Of a stretch of DNA of 64,000 bases, positions 9,219 to 18,073 are shown in pieces (position 1 is the first letter of the stretch; every line of letters begins with the position of its first letter). This stretch comes from Rhodococcus sp. G-MC3 (GTDB lineage Bacteria > Actinomycetota > Actinomycetes > Mycobacteriales > Mycobacteriaceae). The stretch lies in NCBI RefSeq assembly GCF_030063335.1, contig NZ_JASISW010000022.1, positions 1 through 64,000 of the forward strand, written 5' to 3'. A program made the translations under genes and the position numbers. The notes beneath the pieces are model-generated. The model saw only the letters and a program-made list of their open reading frames with translations. It searched no databases and was not told the DNA's origin.

Positions 9219-10721
9219 GTGAGACTGCACGATTTGCTCGGATTATCCGATCTGAAGCTGCAGCAGATAGTGGCCCCGGAGCATTTCGATCCGGTGATCC
9301 GGTGGGTGGTGACCACCGACATGCTCGACCCGAGCCGCTATCTGACCGGCGGAGAACTCGTTCTCACCGGAATGATGTGGCGGACGCAGCCTGCCGATTC
9401 TTTCGCCTTCGTCTCCTCGGTCGCCAAAGCAGGGGTGGCAGCCTTGGCCGCCTCGGAGGGCGGTCTCGTCCCCGAGGACCTGATCGATGCGTGCCGTGAA
9501 CACGGACTTCCATTGTTTCGGGTCTCGGCGGACATCGCGTTCGCGACCATCACCGAGAGCGTTGTGCGACGGCTGTCCACAGCCAGGACTTCCGATCTCA
9601 AGGCCGTGTTGGACCGCCACCAACGCCTCGTCGCCACGACCGGCCCCGGCGGCATGGGTCCTCTTCTCGAATTGGTCGGCAGCGAACTCGGAATGGAGTG
9701 CTGGGTGCTGACGGCCTCGGGGCGCGTGGTGGCCGGACAGGGTGATCTTGCCGATCCGGTGTACCTTGCTCGCGAATTCCTTACGGCCAGGCGGCTTCCC
9801 CACTATGTGGAGAAGTTCGGCATTTCCCTGCTACCGGTCGACAACGACTCGACAGCGAGGGTCGTCGACTGGTTCCTTGCCGTTCGAAGCGATTGGCAAA
9901 CCTGGCATTCGGAGCGTTTAGCACTTGCCGAGCAGTTGTCGTCGATCGTCGCGGCCGAACGCGTGCGATCCGACGACCGACTGAGCGGAACCGGAATTCT
10001 CGCGCAGGAACTTGTTCGCGCGGTGTGCGAGGGAGCAAGTGCGTCGGACATCGCGCAGCAGCTGCACATAGTCGGACTTCCGCACCGATCTCGCTATATT
10101 GCCATCGCCGCAGCCGTGTCCGAAACTCTTCTCCGGCTCGGCGAGGTGCGGCAGTTGGTCCGCGAAATTTCGGCCGATCCGTCTGCGGCAGTGGGGATCA
10201 TCGACGGTGAAGTGGTTGCGATCGTGCCCGCCGAGACAGACTTGACCCCGTCCATCGAGGCAACGGTGGACATCCTCGCTGCTGGGCTCGTCGGCACGGG
10301 ACTGTCCGTCGGAGTCAGTAGCCTCGTGGCTGCACGAGACATCCGCAGCGCTGTCGAGGAAGCCCGGCATGCCCGTCAGCTCGCCGCGCGTCGCAACGAC
10401 GACCGCTATGTGGTCGGTCATGACGAACTCGCTACGCTGGTACTGCTTCTGGCGGGAGTTCCCGACGATGTACGGCACATGTTTCGCTCTCGCCTGCTCA
10501 CTCCGCTCTCAGGTTACGACGCTGTCCACAAGAGCGATCTGATCGCGACGTTGTCGGCGTTTCTGGACACCAACGGATCGTGGACCAAATGCGCGGAGTT
10601 GATGCACCTGCACGTCAACTCGGTCCGCTACCGCATCCAACGTGTCGAAGAATTGACCGGACGTGATCTTTCTCGACTGGAGGACCGGGTCGAGTTCTAC
10701 CTCGCGCTTCGGCTCACGTGA
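9219..10721 (+). CDS. pucR: PucR-family transcriptional regulator of purine catabolism
   Basis: A 500-residue regulator. The N-terminal PucR domain (about 1-130) includes GGELVLTGMMW, a middle GGDEF-like region follows, and the C-terminal PucR helix-turn-helix includes CAELMHLHVNSVRYRIQRVE. The family founder controls purine degradation in Bacillus subtilis. Divergent orientation towards the xanthine dehydrogenase operon supports the same role here. The start is GTG at 9219, shortly after a GTGAGG element. A candidate operator overlaps its leader. Confidence 0.85.
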   Translation: MRLHDLLGLSDLKLQQIVAPEHFDPVIRWVVTTDMLDPSRYLTGGELVLTGMMWRTQPADSFAFVSSVAKAGVAALAASEGGLVPEDLIDACREHGLPLFRVSADIAFATITESVVRRLSTARTSDLKAVLDRHQRLVATTGPGGMGPLLELVGSELGMECWVLTASGRVVAGQGDLADPVYLAREFLTARRLPHYVEKFGISLLPVDNDSTARVVDWFLAVRSDWQTWHSERLALAEQLSSIVAAERVRSDDRLSGTGILAQELVRAVCEGASASDIAQQLHIVGLPHRSRYIAIAAAVSETLLRLGEVRQLVREISADPSAAVGIIDGEVVAIVPAETDLTPSIEATVDILAAGLVGTGLSVGVSSLVAARDIRSAVEEARHARQLAARRNDDRYVVGHDELATLVLLLAGVPDDVRHMFRSRLLTPLSGYDAVHKSDLIATLSAFLDTNGSWTKCAELMHLHVNSVRYRIQRVEELTGRDLSRLEDRVEFYLALRLT

Positions 10722-10747
10722 GACGAAGTCGCCTGCGACTTCCCATC

Positions 10748-10765
10748 TGATACCGATCAGTGTCA
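10748..10765. promoter_or_regulatory. TetR-type operator candidate upstream of the TetR gene
   Basis: TGATACCGATCAGTGTCA is a near palindrome; 14 of 18 positions match its own reverse complement. It ends 10 bases before the GTG start of the following TetR gene, where a bound autorepressor would block transcription or initiation. The operator role is inferred from position and symmetry. Confidence 0.45.
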
Positions 10766-10775
10766 AGATCGCTTG

Positions 10776-11423
10776 GTGAGCACTTCCGAGACCGGCACCG
10801 CCCCGGGTCGCCCGTACCGCGGCTCCTCCCCGGAAGAACGTCGTGAGCTGCGGCGCGAACAGCTTCTCGATGCCGCGGTCGAGATATTCGGGACAAGCGG
10901 CTTCCGATCGGCATCGATCGACCGCATCTGTTCGACTGCCGGATTGACCAAGCGGTACTTCTACGAGTCGTTCGAGAGCAGCGAAGATCTACTGACAACG
11001 GTGTATCGGCGAGCCACGACCACCATGCTCAGCGGTATCCACGCACCCTCGGCGGAAAGCTCGATGACTGCCGAGGAAGTGCTGCAGGCTGCGTTGTCGA
11101 ACTTCTTCGAGGCAATCGCCGACGATCCCCGTTCCGCTCGCATCGTACTGCTCGAAGTTCTCGGTGTATCGACGGAGGTCGATGCGTTGTACCGGCAAAC
11201 AACGTCACTGTTCGTCGACGCGGTGCTGGCAGTTGCCGACTCTGTCGGTACGGCAAGAGGCCTCGCCGGGCCCAACCGTCGAACATTGGCGGTGGGGCTG
11301 GTCGGTGCAGTCCTCATGATGACCCAGCAATGGTTGCTCGCCCCCGATTCCGAACCGCTGGACGGCGTCATCGCCGGGGCACACACCATCCTCGGCGCGG
11401 TCGCATTCGGCCGTCTCGACTGA
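10776..11423 (+). CDS. TetR/AcrR-family transcriptional regulator
   Basis: A TetR-family repressor of about 215 residues. The N-terminal helix-turn-helix reads REQLLDAAVEIFGTSGFRSA then CSTAGLTKRYFYESFESSED, followed by an all-helical ligand domain. The likely start is GTG at 10776; TTG at 10773 would add one residue. A near-palindromic operator candidate sits directly upstream, suggesting autoregulation. The neighbours (pucR on the same strand, a converging PPOX gene) do not reveal a target pathway. The ligand is unknown. Confidence 0.85.
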   Translation: MSTSETGTAPGRPYRGSSPEERRELRREQLLDAAVEIFGTSGFRSASIDRICSTAGLTKRYFYESFESSEDLLTTVYRRATTTMLSGIHAPSAESSMTAEEVLQAALSNFFEAIADDPRSARIVLLEVLGVSTEVDALYRQTTSLFVDAVLAVADSVGTARGLAGPNRRTLAVGLVGAVLMMTQQWLLAPDSEPLDGVIAGAHTILGAVAFGRLD

Positions 11424-11440
11424 CCGAGGCCGCTCGGCGC

Positions 11441-12073
11441 CTACTGCGGCTGGTAGAGCTGCTGTTCATACGAGGCGCCGTAGTACTGCTCCAGCTCGGT
11501 GATGGTTTCCGGCGAATTCGGCATCACGGCCTTGGTGATGGCCGCAACGGTGGGCATCACGGCGGGATCCCACGTCTGCGGCTCCCACAGGCGCGATCGC
11601 ATGAATGCCTTGGCGCAGTGGAAGAAAACCTGTTCGACGTCGATCACGAGGCACAGAATCGGCCTGTGCCCCTTGACTTTCATACCGTCGAAGAACGGCG
11701 CGTCCTTGATCAGTCGGGCGGCGCCGTTGACGCGGAGAGTGTCTCCTCGACCCGGAATGAAGAAGTTGATCCCGACGAAAGGATTGAGCAGGACATTTCG
11801 ATACCCGTCCATTCGCTTGTTGCCGGGACGTTCAGCGATGGCAATGGTCTTCTCATCCAGCACATGGACCAGTTGGCCTGCAGGATCACCCTTGGGAGAT
11901 ACATCGCATCGGCCCGAGTCGTCGGATGTGCCGATGAGGCAGAACGGGGATTTGGACAGCCATTGCACGTCGAGCGGATGTAGTGCGATCCGATCCTTGT
12001 TCGCGGCGCGATCACTCGGTGTCCCGAACATCGCGGTCAGTTCCTCTGCGTCGCGAATCTCGTCCCATGCCAT
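11441..12073 (-). CDS. Pyridoxamine 5'-phosphate oxidase-family (PPOX) flavoprotein
   Basis: A 210-residue split-barrel protein of the FMN/F420-binding PPOX class. Supporting stretches are FCLIGTSDDSGRCDVSPKGD, then IAERPGNKRMDGYRNVLLNP and VGINFFIPGRGDTLRVNG, the usual beta-barrel flavin-binding layout. The MAWDE start at 12073 fits family N-termini better than the upstream ATG at 12094; neither has a strong ribosome-binding site. It converges with the TetR gene with only 17 bases between stops. Members are oxidoreductases of mostly unknown substrate. Confidence 0.78.
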   Translation of the reverse strand: MAWDEIRDAEELTAMFGTPSDRAANKDRIALHPLDVQWLSKSPFCLIGTSDDSGRCDVSPKGDPAGQLVHVLDEKTIAIAERPGNKRMDGYRNVLLNPFVGINFFIPGRGDTLRVNGAARLIKDAPFFDGMKVKGHRPILCLVIDVEQVFFHCAKAFMRSRLWEPQTWDPAVMPTVAAITKAVMPNSPETITELEQYYGASYEQQLYQPQ

Positions 12074-12129
12074 GAAAGGGACACTAACAAGCATCGAAGC
12101 ATGATGTCACGGCAGTTTCTGGAACGGTG

Positions 12130-13245
12130 TCAAGTCTCAGGGGGCGGGTGTCCGGCAGTGAAGTCGCGGACCCTGCCGTATGCGAGTTTCGGCAAGAAGT
12201 CGCGGCGCAAGAGCCCGAAGTTCTGCTCGGAATCGGCCACGTTTGTTCCAGAATCCCGGGTGCTGTAGACGAAAGCGGGACCGATCCAAGAGTTTCCGAG
12301 CACAGCGTCCATGATGATTCCGACCGTGTCCGACTGTCCCTGTTCGGATACTGCATTCGGCGCGGTTCCGGTAGGGGCGCCGAACTCGGTGAGCCAGATT
12401 TGTTTCGCGGTGTCGCCGCCCGCAACCATGACGTCGCGCATCGGCCACAGTTTCATCGCGGTGTTCCACGACGCTGTACTCGGATCGTTGGGGAGTGCTG
12501 GATACGTGTAGGGATGAAGGTTGAAGTCGTCGAAGTAGGCGTTGGCACCAAGTTGATACATCTGCTGTAGGTACGTCGTCGGATCGATGTTGATGCCGTT
12601 GTTCGTTGCGGGCGCCAAACCGCCGGACAGCACAGTCGAATTCGGTTGCAGGGCCTTGATCTTCTGATACGCGGCTCGAAGCATGAGCGAGTATGCCGTG
12701 ACGTCCGGCTGAGGCTTGAAAAATCCGACGATGTTCGGCTCGTTCCACACCTCCCACAGATTCATGTGGGCGAGGTAGCGTTGTACCACCGTGCCGACGA
12801 ACGCTGCATAGATTGCCGGATCGGCAGGTCGGGAATGCGAATCCCCCACCGCCGCCGCCACCCTCGCCCACTGAGGTGTGTAGCCGATGATGCCGAGCGG
12901 ACACATCCCGTGCGATACGATTGCGTTGAGCACTCTGTCCGTGTTGGTCCAGTTGAAGCGGCCGCGGACAGCCTCGATGTTCGACCAGTCGATATCGACG
13001 CGAACACCGAACATCCCTGCGTTCCTCGCGAGGGTGAGTTCGCGATCGAGATCCGCGTCCGAGAGCCCGCCGAGAGTCGCACCGGGGGATCCACCGATGA
13101 GAGGCGCAGAGGACATATCGGAACACCGCCCGTCGGCAGGGACGGGCGCCGCCGACACGGACGGCGCCATCGACGTGAGGGAAACGATAGAAACAGCCAG
13201 AGCGATCAGCGTCAGCCGCACGCTCAGCGGTGCGCGCCGAAACAT
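12130..13245 (-). CDS. Secreted glycoside hydrolase (cellulase/GH39-like TIM barrel)
   Basis: A 371-residue protein with a Sec signal peptide: MFRRAP, a hydrophobic core, then SVSAAPVPADG with likely cleavage after ASA-type residues. A (beta/alpha)8 glycosidase follows. The acid/base glutamate is in NLWEVWNEPNIVGF and the nucleophile glutamate in QIWLTEFGAPTG, the clan GH-A arrangement. Enzymes of this shape (for example PslG) trim or release exopolysaccharides. The exopolysaccharide operon starting 1 kb away makes that role plausible, but the substrate is not evident. The longer frame upstream of 13245 lacks signal-peptide character. Confidence 0.8.
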   Translation of the reverse strand: MFRRAPLSVRLTLIALAVSIVSLTSMAPSVSAAPVPADGRCSDMSSAPLIGGSPGATLGGLSDADLDRELTLARNAGMFGVRVDIDWSNIEAVRGRFNWTNTDRVLNAIVSHGMCPLGIIGYTPQWARVAAAVGDSHSRPADPAIYAAFVGTVVQRYLAHMNLWEVWNEPNIVGFFKPQPDVTAYSLMLRAAYQKIKALQPNSTVLSGGLAPATNNGINIDPTTYLQQMYQLGANAYFDDFNLHPYTYPALPNDPSTASWNTAMKLWPMRDVMVAGGDTAKQIWLTEFGAPTGTAPNAVSEQGQSDTVGIIMDAVLGNSWIGPAFVYSTRDSGTNVADSEQNFGLLRRDFLPKLAYGRVRDFTAGHPPPET

Positions 13246-13374
13246 CGACAGAATATAACAGCATTCGCACCGCTCGAAACCATTCGATCGACATATAGTG
13301 CTTTCCGAACGTGACAGGCATGCGCCACCCGAATGAATCAGTTGGTACGCGACAACTGCATTACCATCGGAAAA

Positions 13375-14073
13375 ATGACTGATGTTGTTCCCGGTTTCGA
13401 CGACCGACTCAACGAGATTCTCGCGCAGCAAGCCGAAAAGGCCGGAGAGTCTCCCGAGGCGTACGTCAGGCGCGCAGTCGTGAAGAGGCTCGTGCTGGAG
13501 TTGACCGAAGACGATGGATCCGAACTGGGTCGATTGTTGAGGCATCTCGAGGACGTCCGAATCGAGACACCATCAGAGACGGAGCAACCCGAACGTGCGC
13601 TGAACGACCCAGCACGGCTCGAGGCTGTCGCGAAGACTGGGCTCATGGATTCACCCCGCGAGGATAGCTACGATCTTCTGGTCAGGATGGTGGCAGACTC
13701 GCTGATGGTTCCGAATGCCGCAGTCTCGCTCATCGATCAGACTCGTCAGTTCTTCAAGAGCGCCGTCGGCTTGCCACCGGAGCTGGAGGAGGCGCGTGAG
13801 GTCGATGTCCATCAGACCATGTGCCAGTACGTGGTCGACGATGGGCGACCACTGATCGTCGAAGATGCCCGGCTCAATGAAACCCTGAAGAACCACCCCG
13901 CAGTACTCGGCGGGCTTGCGATTTCATATATGGGAGTTCCACTGAAGGACGATGAGGGTCTCACCGTCGGGACATTGTGTGTCTGGGACCAACAGCCACG
14001 AGCGTGGACAATCGGCCACCAACAAATCCTTCAGGACCTTGCGTGGATTGTTCGCGAACGAATATTCGGCTGA
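13375..14073 (+). CDS. GAF-domain protein with N-terminal ribbon-helix-helix-like segment
   Basis: A protein of about 232 residues. The first 50 residues (PGFDDRLNEILAQQAEKAGE and the following helix) resemble small DNA-binding or oligomerisation segments. The C-terminal part (about 95-230) is a GAF sensor domain with SLIDQTRQFFKSAVGLP, EVDVHQTMCQYVVDDGRPLI and GVPLKDDEGLTVGTLCVWD. There is no histidine kinase or cyclase domain. It may sense a small molecule or redox state; the gene is divergent from the glycoside hydrolase and upstream of the exopolysaccharide operon. The start at 13375 has a weak GGAAAA site; an ATG at 13333 is possible. Confidence 0.72.
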   Translation: MTDVVPGFDDRLNEILAQQAEKAGESPEAYVRRAVVKRLVLELTEDDGSELGRLLRHLEDVRIETPSETEQPERALNDPARLEAVAKTGLMDSPREDSYDLLVRMVADSLMVPNAAVSLIDQTRQFFKSAVGLPPELEEAREVDVHQTMCQYVVDDGRPLIVEDARLNETLKNHPAVLGGLAISYMGVPLKDDEGLTVGTLCVWDQQPRAWTIGHQQILQDLAWIVRERIFG

Positions 14074-14088
14074 AGATATCGAAACAAT

Positions 14089-14103
14089 ATTCGGCACCCG
14101 AAT
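14089..14103 (+). terminator. Small hairpin after the GAF gene, weak terminator candidate
   Basis: ATTCGG-CAC-CCGAAT forms a six-pair stem with a three-base loop, 15 bases after the GAF stop codon. No immediate T-run follows, although TTTTT occurs some 25 bases later. It could separate the GAF gene from the exopolysaccharide operon. Confidence 0.25.
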
Positions 14104-14238
14104 TTCCGCGCAGAAACAGCAAACCGGTTGTTTTTCGTAACGCGATCGATAAAACAAATGACTACCCGGGATTACGGACTGGGCTAGCCTTTACCCATGC
14201 TTGGAACGCGAACTAGGTCCCAAACGAAAGTCTGACGA

Positions 14239-15714
14239 GTGTCCAAAACTCTCGAGTCCCCCGCCACAGCGGAAGCACTCCGCGATGCGCACGTCAGGCC
14301 CCGTGGTTTGACCGACCGCATGCGGGTCGATCCGCTGCACACAGTAATCACCGTCGCCGTCGATGTCCTGGCGGCAACCATCGCCGTCGCCGAAGCCGTA
14401 CTGTGGCGCACCGGCAGCTTGACCGAACTCGGCTCGTTGCCATGGCTTTTCATCCCCATCGTCATCGCCATCCTCGGTGCGGGTGGACTGTACCGAAGAA
14501 GCCTTAGCAGAAACTTCCTCGACGAGATCGGACCGGTGGAGACAGCCGTCGCGTTCGCTACGCTCGCGATGTTGAGCATCATGCTCGTGGTCGAGACCGA
14601 ATATCGGCCCGGAGCGTTGATGGTCCGCATGTGGATCACTGCAGCGGTGGCGATCGCGGTCGGACGCTTGATACGGGCAGCAATTCAGCGCCGAATGCGA
14701 ATCAAGTATCGCTCGGCCGCGCCGACACTTATCGTGGGCGGCGGACCCATCGCGCACCAACTGGTGACCAGAATGCGCGAATTTCCCGAGTACGGCCTGA
14801 CCCCGATCGGCATGGTCGACGTCCTGCCGGTCACGCCGGTCGACCCGGCTGCACCCGACTACATCGATGTGCCCTACCTCGGGACCCCGAACGACTTCGA
14901 CCTGATCGCTCGCACGACCGGTGCCGAGGAAGTCATCATTGCGTTCGCCGCCGTCGAAACCGAACAACTTGTCGCAGCGACGCGAAGTGCACATCAACTC
15001 GGCATGCGAGTGTGGATGGTGCCGCGCCTCTTCGACACAATCGGCCTCAAGACGCGCATCGAGCATTTGGGCGGCCTGCCTTTGATGGTGTTGCCTCACG
15101 TCGATCCCAAAGGCTGGCAATTCTTCCTGAAGGGTGCCACGGACCGTGTCCTGACCAGCATCGGCCTGTTGCTCATTTCCCCGATCTTTCTACTCCTGAT
15201 GCTCCTGGTTCGTCTGAGTTCGCCCGGCCCGATCTTCTTCGCACAGGAGCGGATCGGCCGCGACGGTATACCGTTCGACTGCTTGAAGTTTCGGTCGATG
15301 CGGCCACCGCGGGCGTCCGACGCAGAGTTTGTTCGCATCGAGGGTGCGGCACCCGGCGGTGTCGAAGGCGTTGATCGGCGCACCAAGATCGGCAAGATCA
15401 TGCGCCAGACCTCTCTCGACGAGCTTCCTCAGCTGCTCAACGTCATTCGGGGCGACATGAGCTTGGTCGGACCACGACCAGAGCGCCCCGTGTATGTGGA
15501 CCTGTTCGCCATGCAGATCCGCCGGTACGGCGAGAGGCACCGAGTGAAGGCAGGGGTCACCGGCTGGGCTCAGGTACACGGACTGCGGGGGCAGACCTCC
15601 ATCGCGGACCGGGCAGAATGGGACAACTACTACATCGAGAACTGGTCCATCTGGCTCGACGTCAAAATTCTGTTTCTGACCGTTCTCGCGGTACTCAAGC
15701 GCGCCGAGGACTGA
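14239..15714 (+). CDS. Polyprenyl-phosphate sugar transferase (exopolysaccharide priming enzyme)
   Basis: A 491-residue membrane protein with several N-terminal transmembrane helices (about 30-160), a nucleotide-binding-like middle domain (TLIVGGGPIAHQLVTRMREF) and a C-terminal bacterial sugar transferase domain from about residue 290. That domain contains SSPGPIFFAQERIGRDGIPF, CLKFRSMR, RQTSLDELPQLLNVIRGDMS and LVGPRPERPVY. It would transfer the first sugar phosphate to undecaprenyl phosphate, starting repeat-unit synthesis. It is the first gene of the operon with a GTG start. The following 10 kb encode the remaining assembly steps on the same strand. Confidence 0.9.
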   Translation: MSKTLESPATAEALRDAHVRPRGLTDRMRVDPLHTVITVAVDVLAATIAVAEAVLWRTGSLTELGSLPWLFIPIVIAILGAGGLYRRSLSRNFLDEIGPVETAVAFATLAMLSIMLVVETEYRPGALMVRMWITAAVAIAVGRLIRAAIQRRMRIKYRSAAPTLIVGGGPIAHQLVTRMREFPEYGLTPIGMVDVLPVTPVDPAAPDYIDVPYLGTPNDFDLIARTTGAEEVIIAFAAVETEQLVAATRSAHQLGMRVWMVPRLFDTIGLKTRIEHLGGLPLMVLPHVDPKGWQFFLKGATDRVLTSIGLLLISPIFLLLMLLVRLSSPGPIFFAQERIGRDGIPFDCLKFRSMRPPRASDAEFVRIEGAAPGGVEGVDRRTKIGKIMRQTSLDELPQLLNVIRGDMSLVGPRPERPVYVDLFAMQIRRYGERHRVKAGVTGWAQVHGLRGQTSIADRAEWDNYYIENWSIWLDVKILFLTVLAVLKRAED

Positions 15715-15740
15715 CCGATGCACTGCGCCCCGGGTAGTTC

Positions 15741-17108
15741 GTGATCGCGATCATCGCAATCGCCTGTGCGGTAGTTCTGGTGGCTGCGGTCGCGTACGTG
15801 ATTGCAGCAGCCATCTTTCGAAGGCCGCAGCGCGGACTGCTGTTACTCGCCGCCTTCGTACCCCTCAACGGTCTGCTGTTCCTCCTGCCCCTTCCCGGTT
15901 TCGTCTCGGGATGGAAGGAGGGACTGGTTCTGTTCACCCTCGGTTGTGCGTGGATCCGCCGGACCCGCTCCCCTACGTCGCCGCCGGTTCTGATGCCATG
16001 GTGGCCTGCGGCCGCGCTCTTCGTGGTATTCGGAAGCGTCTCCGCTCTCGCAACGTTCGGTGTCGTCGGTATCTTCGCCATCAAGGTGACGTACTTCTAC
16101 ATCCTGCTCGTGGTGATCATGTGGCTGGCGCCCCTCGATGCACAGGATCGCGACAACGTGGTGTCCATCCTCATGGGCATGGGCGCGTTCACCTCCTTCG
16201 TCGGGATACTGCAATTGACAGCGGGTCCTGCGGCGCTGGTATCGCTCGGTTACGAGTACGGCACCCAAGTGCGCACCTCGGGCGGACTTCTACGGACGTT
16301 CAGTACGTTCAATCTTCCGTTCCCGTTCGGCCTGTATGTGATGCTCTCCCTGCTTGTGGGCGGCGCAGTGGCCCTTGCGGATCCACAGCGGCGCCGCAAC
16401 ATGTTGTTTCTCGTTACCTCACCGGTGATGGTGGTCGCGATGGCCAGCTCCATCGTGCGAGGCGCGATCCTCGGCCTCGTGGTGGGAGTGATCTACCTGA
16501 TCGCCATCAGGTTTCGCTTCCTTGCCGCCCCGCTGGGCATCGCCGCAGCGTCCATCGCCGTCATTGTCCCGTTCGTGCCGAAGATCACGGCGGTCTTCTT
16601 CTCCTCGAGCAGCCTCGGTCAGCGCGGCGACGGCTGGAACAACATCATCGCGAGCATCCTCGTGCACCCGCTCGGCACCGGCCTGGGTTCCAGTGGTTCT
16701 GCCGCCGACCGGATCTCGACAGCGTCGGGTACGGCCTTCCAGAAAGACGGACTGTCGACAAATTATCAGCCCGACAACTACTTCGTGAAAGCCACTCTCG
16801 AACTGGGTCCGATCGGATTGTGGGCGGTAGTGGCACTGCTGATCGCGACGATGATGTGGTGCACCCGGCTCTCGCGATCACTTCCGGGGAACGACGGCGC
16901 ACTCGCCCTCGGCGTCGGCGCCTCGATCGTCGCTGCGATGTTCGCCAGCCTCGTCTCGACCTATTTCGAGATCTTCCCGATCGACGTCTATTTCTGGTTA
17001 CTGTTAGGGGTGGTGGGATGCGCAGCAGCGCAACACGGTTCATCTACGGGGCGCTCGCGCTCCGGCCAGGGGGTAGCGGTGTACAGACCTATATCCGCGA
17101 GCTACTGA
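15741..17108 (+). CDS. O-antigen ligase/polymerase-family (Wzy-like) membrane protein
   Basis: A 455-residue integral membrane protein with about ten to twelve hydrophobic helices and a larger loop around residues 290-350 (GDGWNNIIASILVHPLGTGL and PDNYFVKATLELGPIGLWAV), typical of the O-antigen ligase/Wzy superfamily. In a Wzx/Wzy system it would polymerise lipid-linked repeat units on the outer face of the membrane. The GTG start is 26 bases after the sugar transferase stop. Its last 91 bases, coding a hydrophilic tail rich in Ser, Gly and Arg, overlap the start of the next glycosyltransferase in another frame. Confidence 0.8.
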   Translation: MIAIIAIACAVVLVAAVAYVIAAAIFRRPQRGLLLLAAFVPLNGLLFLLPLPGFVSGWKEGLVLFTLGCAWIRRTRSPTSPPVLMPWWPAAALFVVFGSVSALATFGVVGIFAIKVTYFYILLVVIMWLAPLDAQDRDNVVSILMGMGAFTSFVGILQLTAGPAALVSLGYEYGTQVRTSGGLLRTFSTFNLPFPFGLYVMLSLLVGGAVALADPQRRRNMLFLVTSPVMVVAMASSIVRGAILGLVVGVIYLIAIRFRFLAAPLGIAAASIAVIVPFVPKITAVFFSSSSLGQRGDGWNNIIASILVHPLGTGLGSSGSAADRISTASGTAFQKDGLSTNYQPDNYFVKATLELGPIGLWAVVALLIATMMWCTRLSRSLPGNDGALALGVGASIVAAMFASLVSTYFEIFPIDVYFWLLLGVVGCAAAQHGSSTGRSRSGQGVAVYRPISASY

Positions 17109-18073
17109 ACGAGCTGCCAGCGCAACTGCTCGGAGCCGATCTTGCCGCTGTGGTGCAGAAGGATGCCGCAGACGAGTTACCACCCGACGTTCGGCCGATC
17201 ACTCGACCGGTGGCAGGCGGCGCGATCCGTGCGGTCCTCGGTGCACTCCCTGTCGGTTCGTGCGACGTTGTTCATGGGCTCGATGTGGACCTTCCTCTGA
17301 TCACCCGCGCATTCACGATCGCCACCGTCCACGACCTTTCGGTGATCGACATGCCGTCCGCATCCAGCAAGTTCCGCGCGCTCGGGGAACAGCGCCTGAT
17401 CCGACACACGTTGCGCCGCGCAGATCTGTTGATCGCCGTCTCACAGTTCACCGCAGATCGGATCAAGGCGGTGAGCGGCCGCGATGCGGCCATTGCCGAA
17501 CTCGCCCCCGGCGCGTGGGCGCGGCCACCGAGCGAATCTGCAGTCGAGGCGGTGCGGGCCAAATATTCTCTGCCCGAGAAATTCGTCCTGCAGGTCGGGA
17601 CCGTCGAGCCTCGAAAGAATGTGCAGCTCGTCGCTGATGCGGCTGACAGGCTGGGCATTCCGTCGGTATTGGCGGGCGCGGGGTCCACCGGCCCGAATGC
17701 ACCCACCTCTTCGATCGGGCTGGGATACATCGATGTGGAGGATTTGCCAGGTCTGTACGCCGCGGCGACCGTCACGGCGTACGCCTCTCGGTACGAGGGC
17801 TACGGCCTGCCTCCCGTCGAGGCAATGGCGTGCGGCGGCGCCGTCGTCGCGAGCGCAGTCGGTGCACTTCCCGATGTGGTGGGAGACGGTGCAGTCCTGC
17901 TCAAATCCACACGCGTCGAGAACTGGGCGGATGCACTGCGTCCCCTCGTCTTCGATCCCGAGGCTCGCGACGCCCTGACGGAAAATGCACTGAAAGTGGC
18001 CGATGGACTGACGTGGCGCCGTACCGCCGAACTCACCGCCCGGGCATACCGCGACGCGGGAGTGGGCGGATGA
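17018..18073 (+). CDS. Family 4 glycosyltransferase
   Basis: A 351-residue GT4 retaining glycosyltransferase. The acceptor-side domain starts ATRFIYGALALRPGGSGVQT. The C-terminal nucleotide-sugar domain has FVLQVGTVEPRKNVQLVADA and the EX7E region YEGYGLPPVEAMACGGAVVA. It adds a sugar to the growing lipid-linked repeat on the cytoplasmic side. The ATG at 17018 follows TGGTGGG and matches family N-termini, although it makes a 91-base overlap with the polymerase gene. The stop overlaps the flippase start in ATGA. Confidence 0.85.
   Translation: MRSSATRFIYGALALRPGGSGVQTYIRELLNELPAQLLGADLAAVVQKDAADELPPDVRPITRPVAGGAIRAVLGALPVGSCDVVHGLDVDLPLITRAFTIATVHDLSVIDMPSASSKFRALGEQRLIRHTLRRADLLIAVSQFTADRIKAVSGRDAAIAELAPGAWARPPSESAVEAVRAKYSLPEKFVLQVGTVEPRKNVQLVADAADRLGIPSVLAGAGSTGPNAPTSSIGLGYIDVEDLPGLYAAATVTAYASRYEGYGLPPVEAMACGGAVVASAVGALPDVVGDGAVLLKSTRVENWADALRPLVFDPEARDALTENALKVADGLTWRRTAELTARAYRDAGVGG

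Noticed and set aside
15911-17017. Long frame in front of the first GT4 glycosyltransferase
   Set aside because: It is the shadow of the polymerase gene; glycosyltransferase homology starts only at the ATG at 17018.
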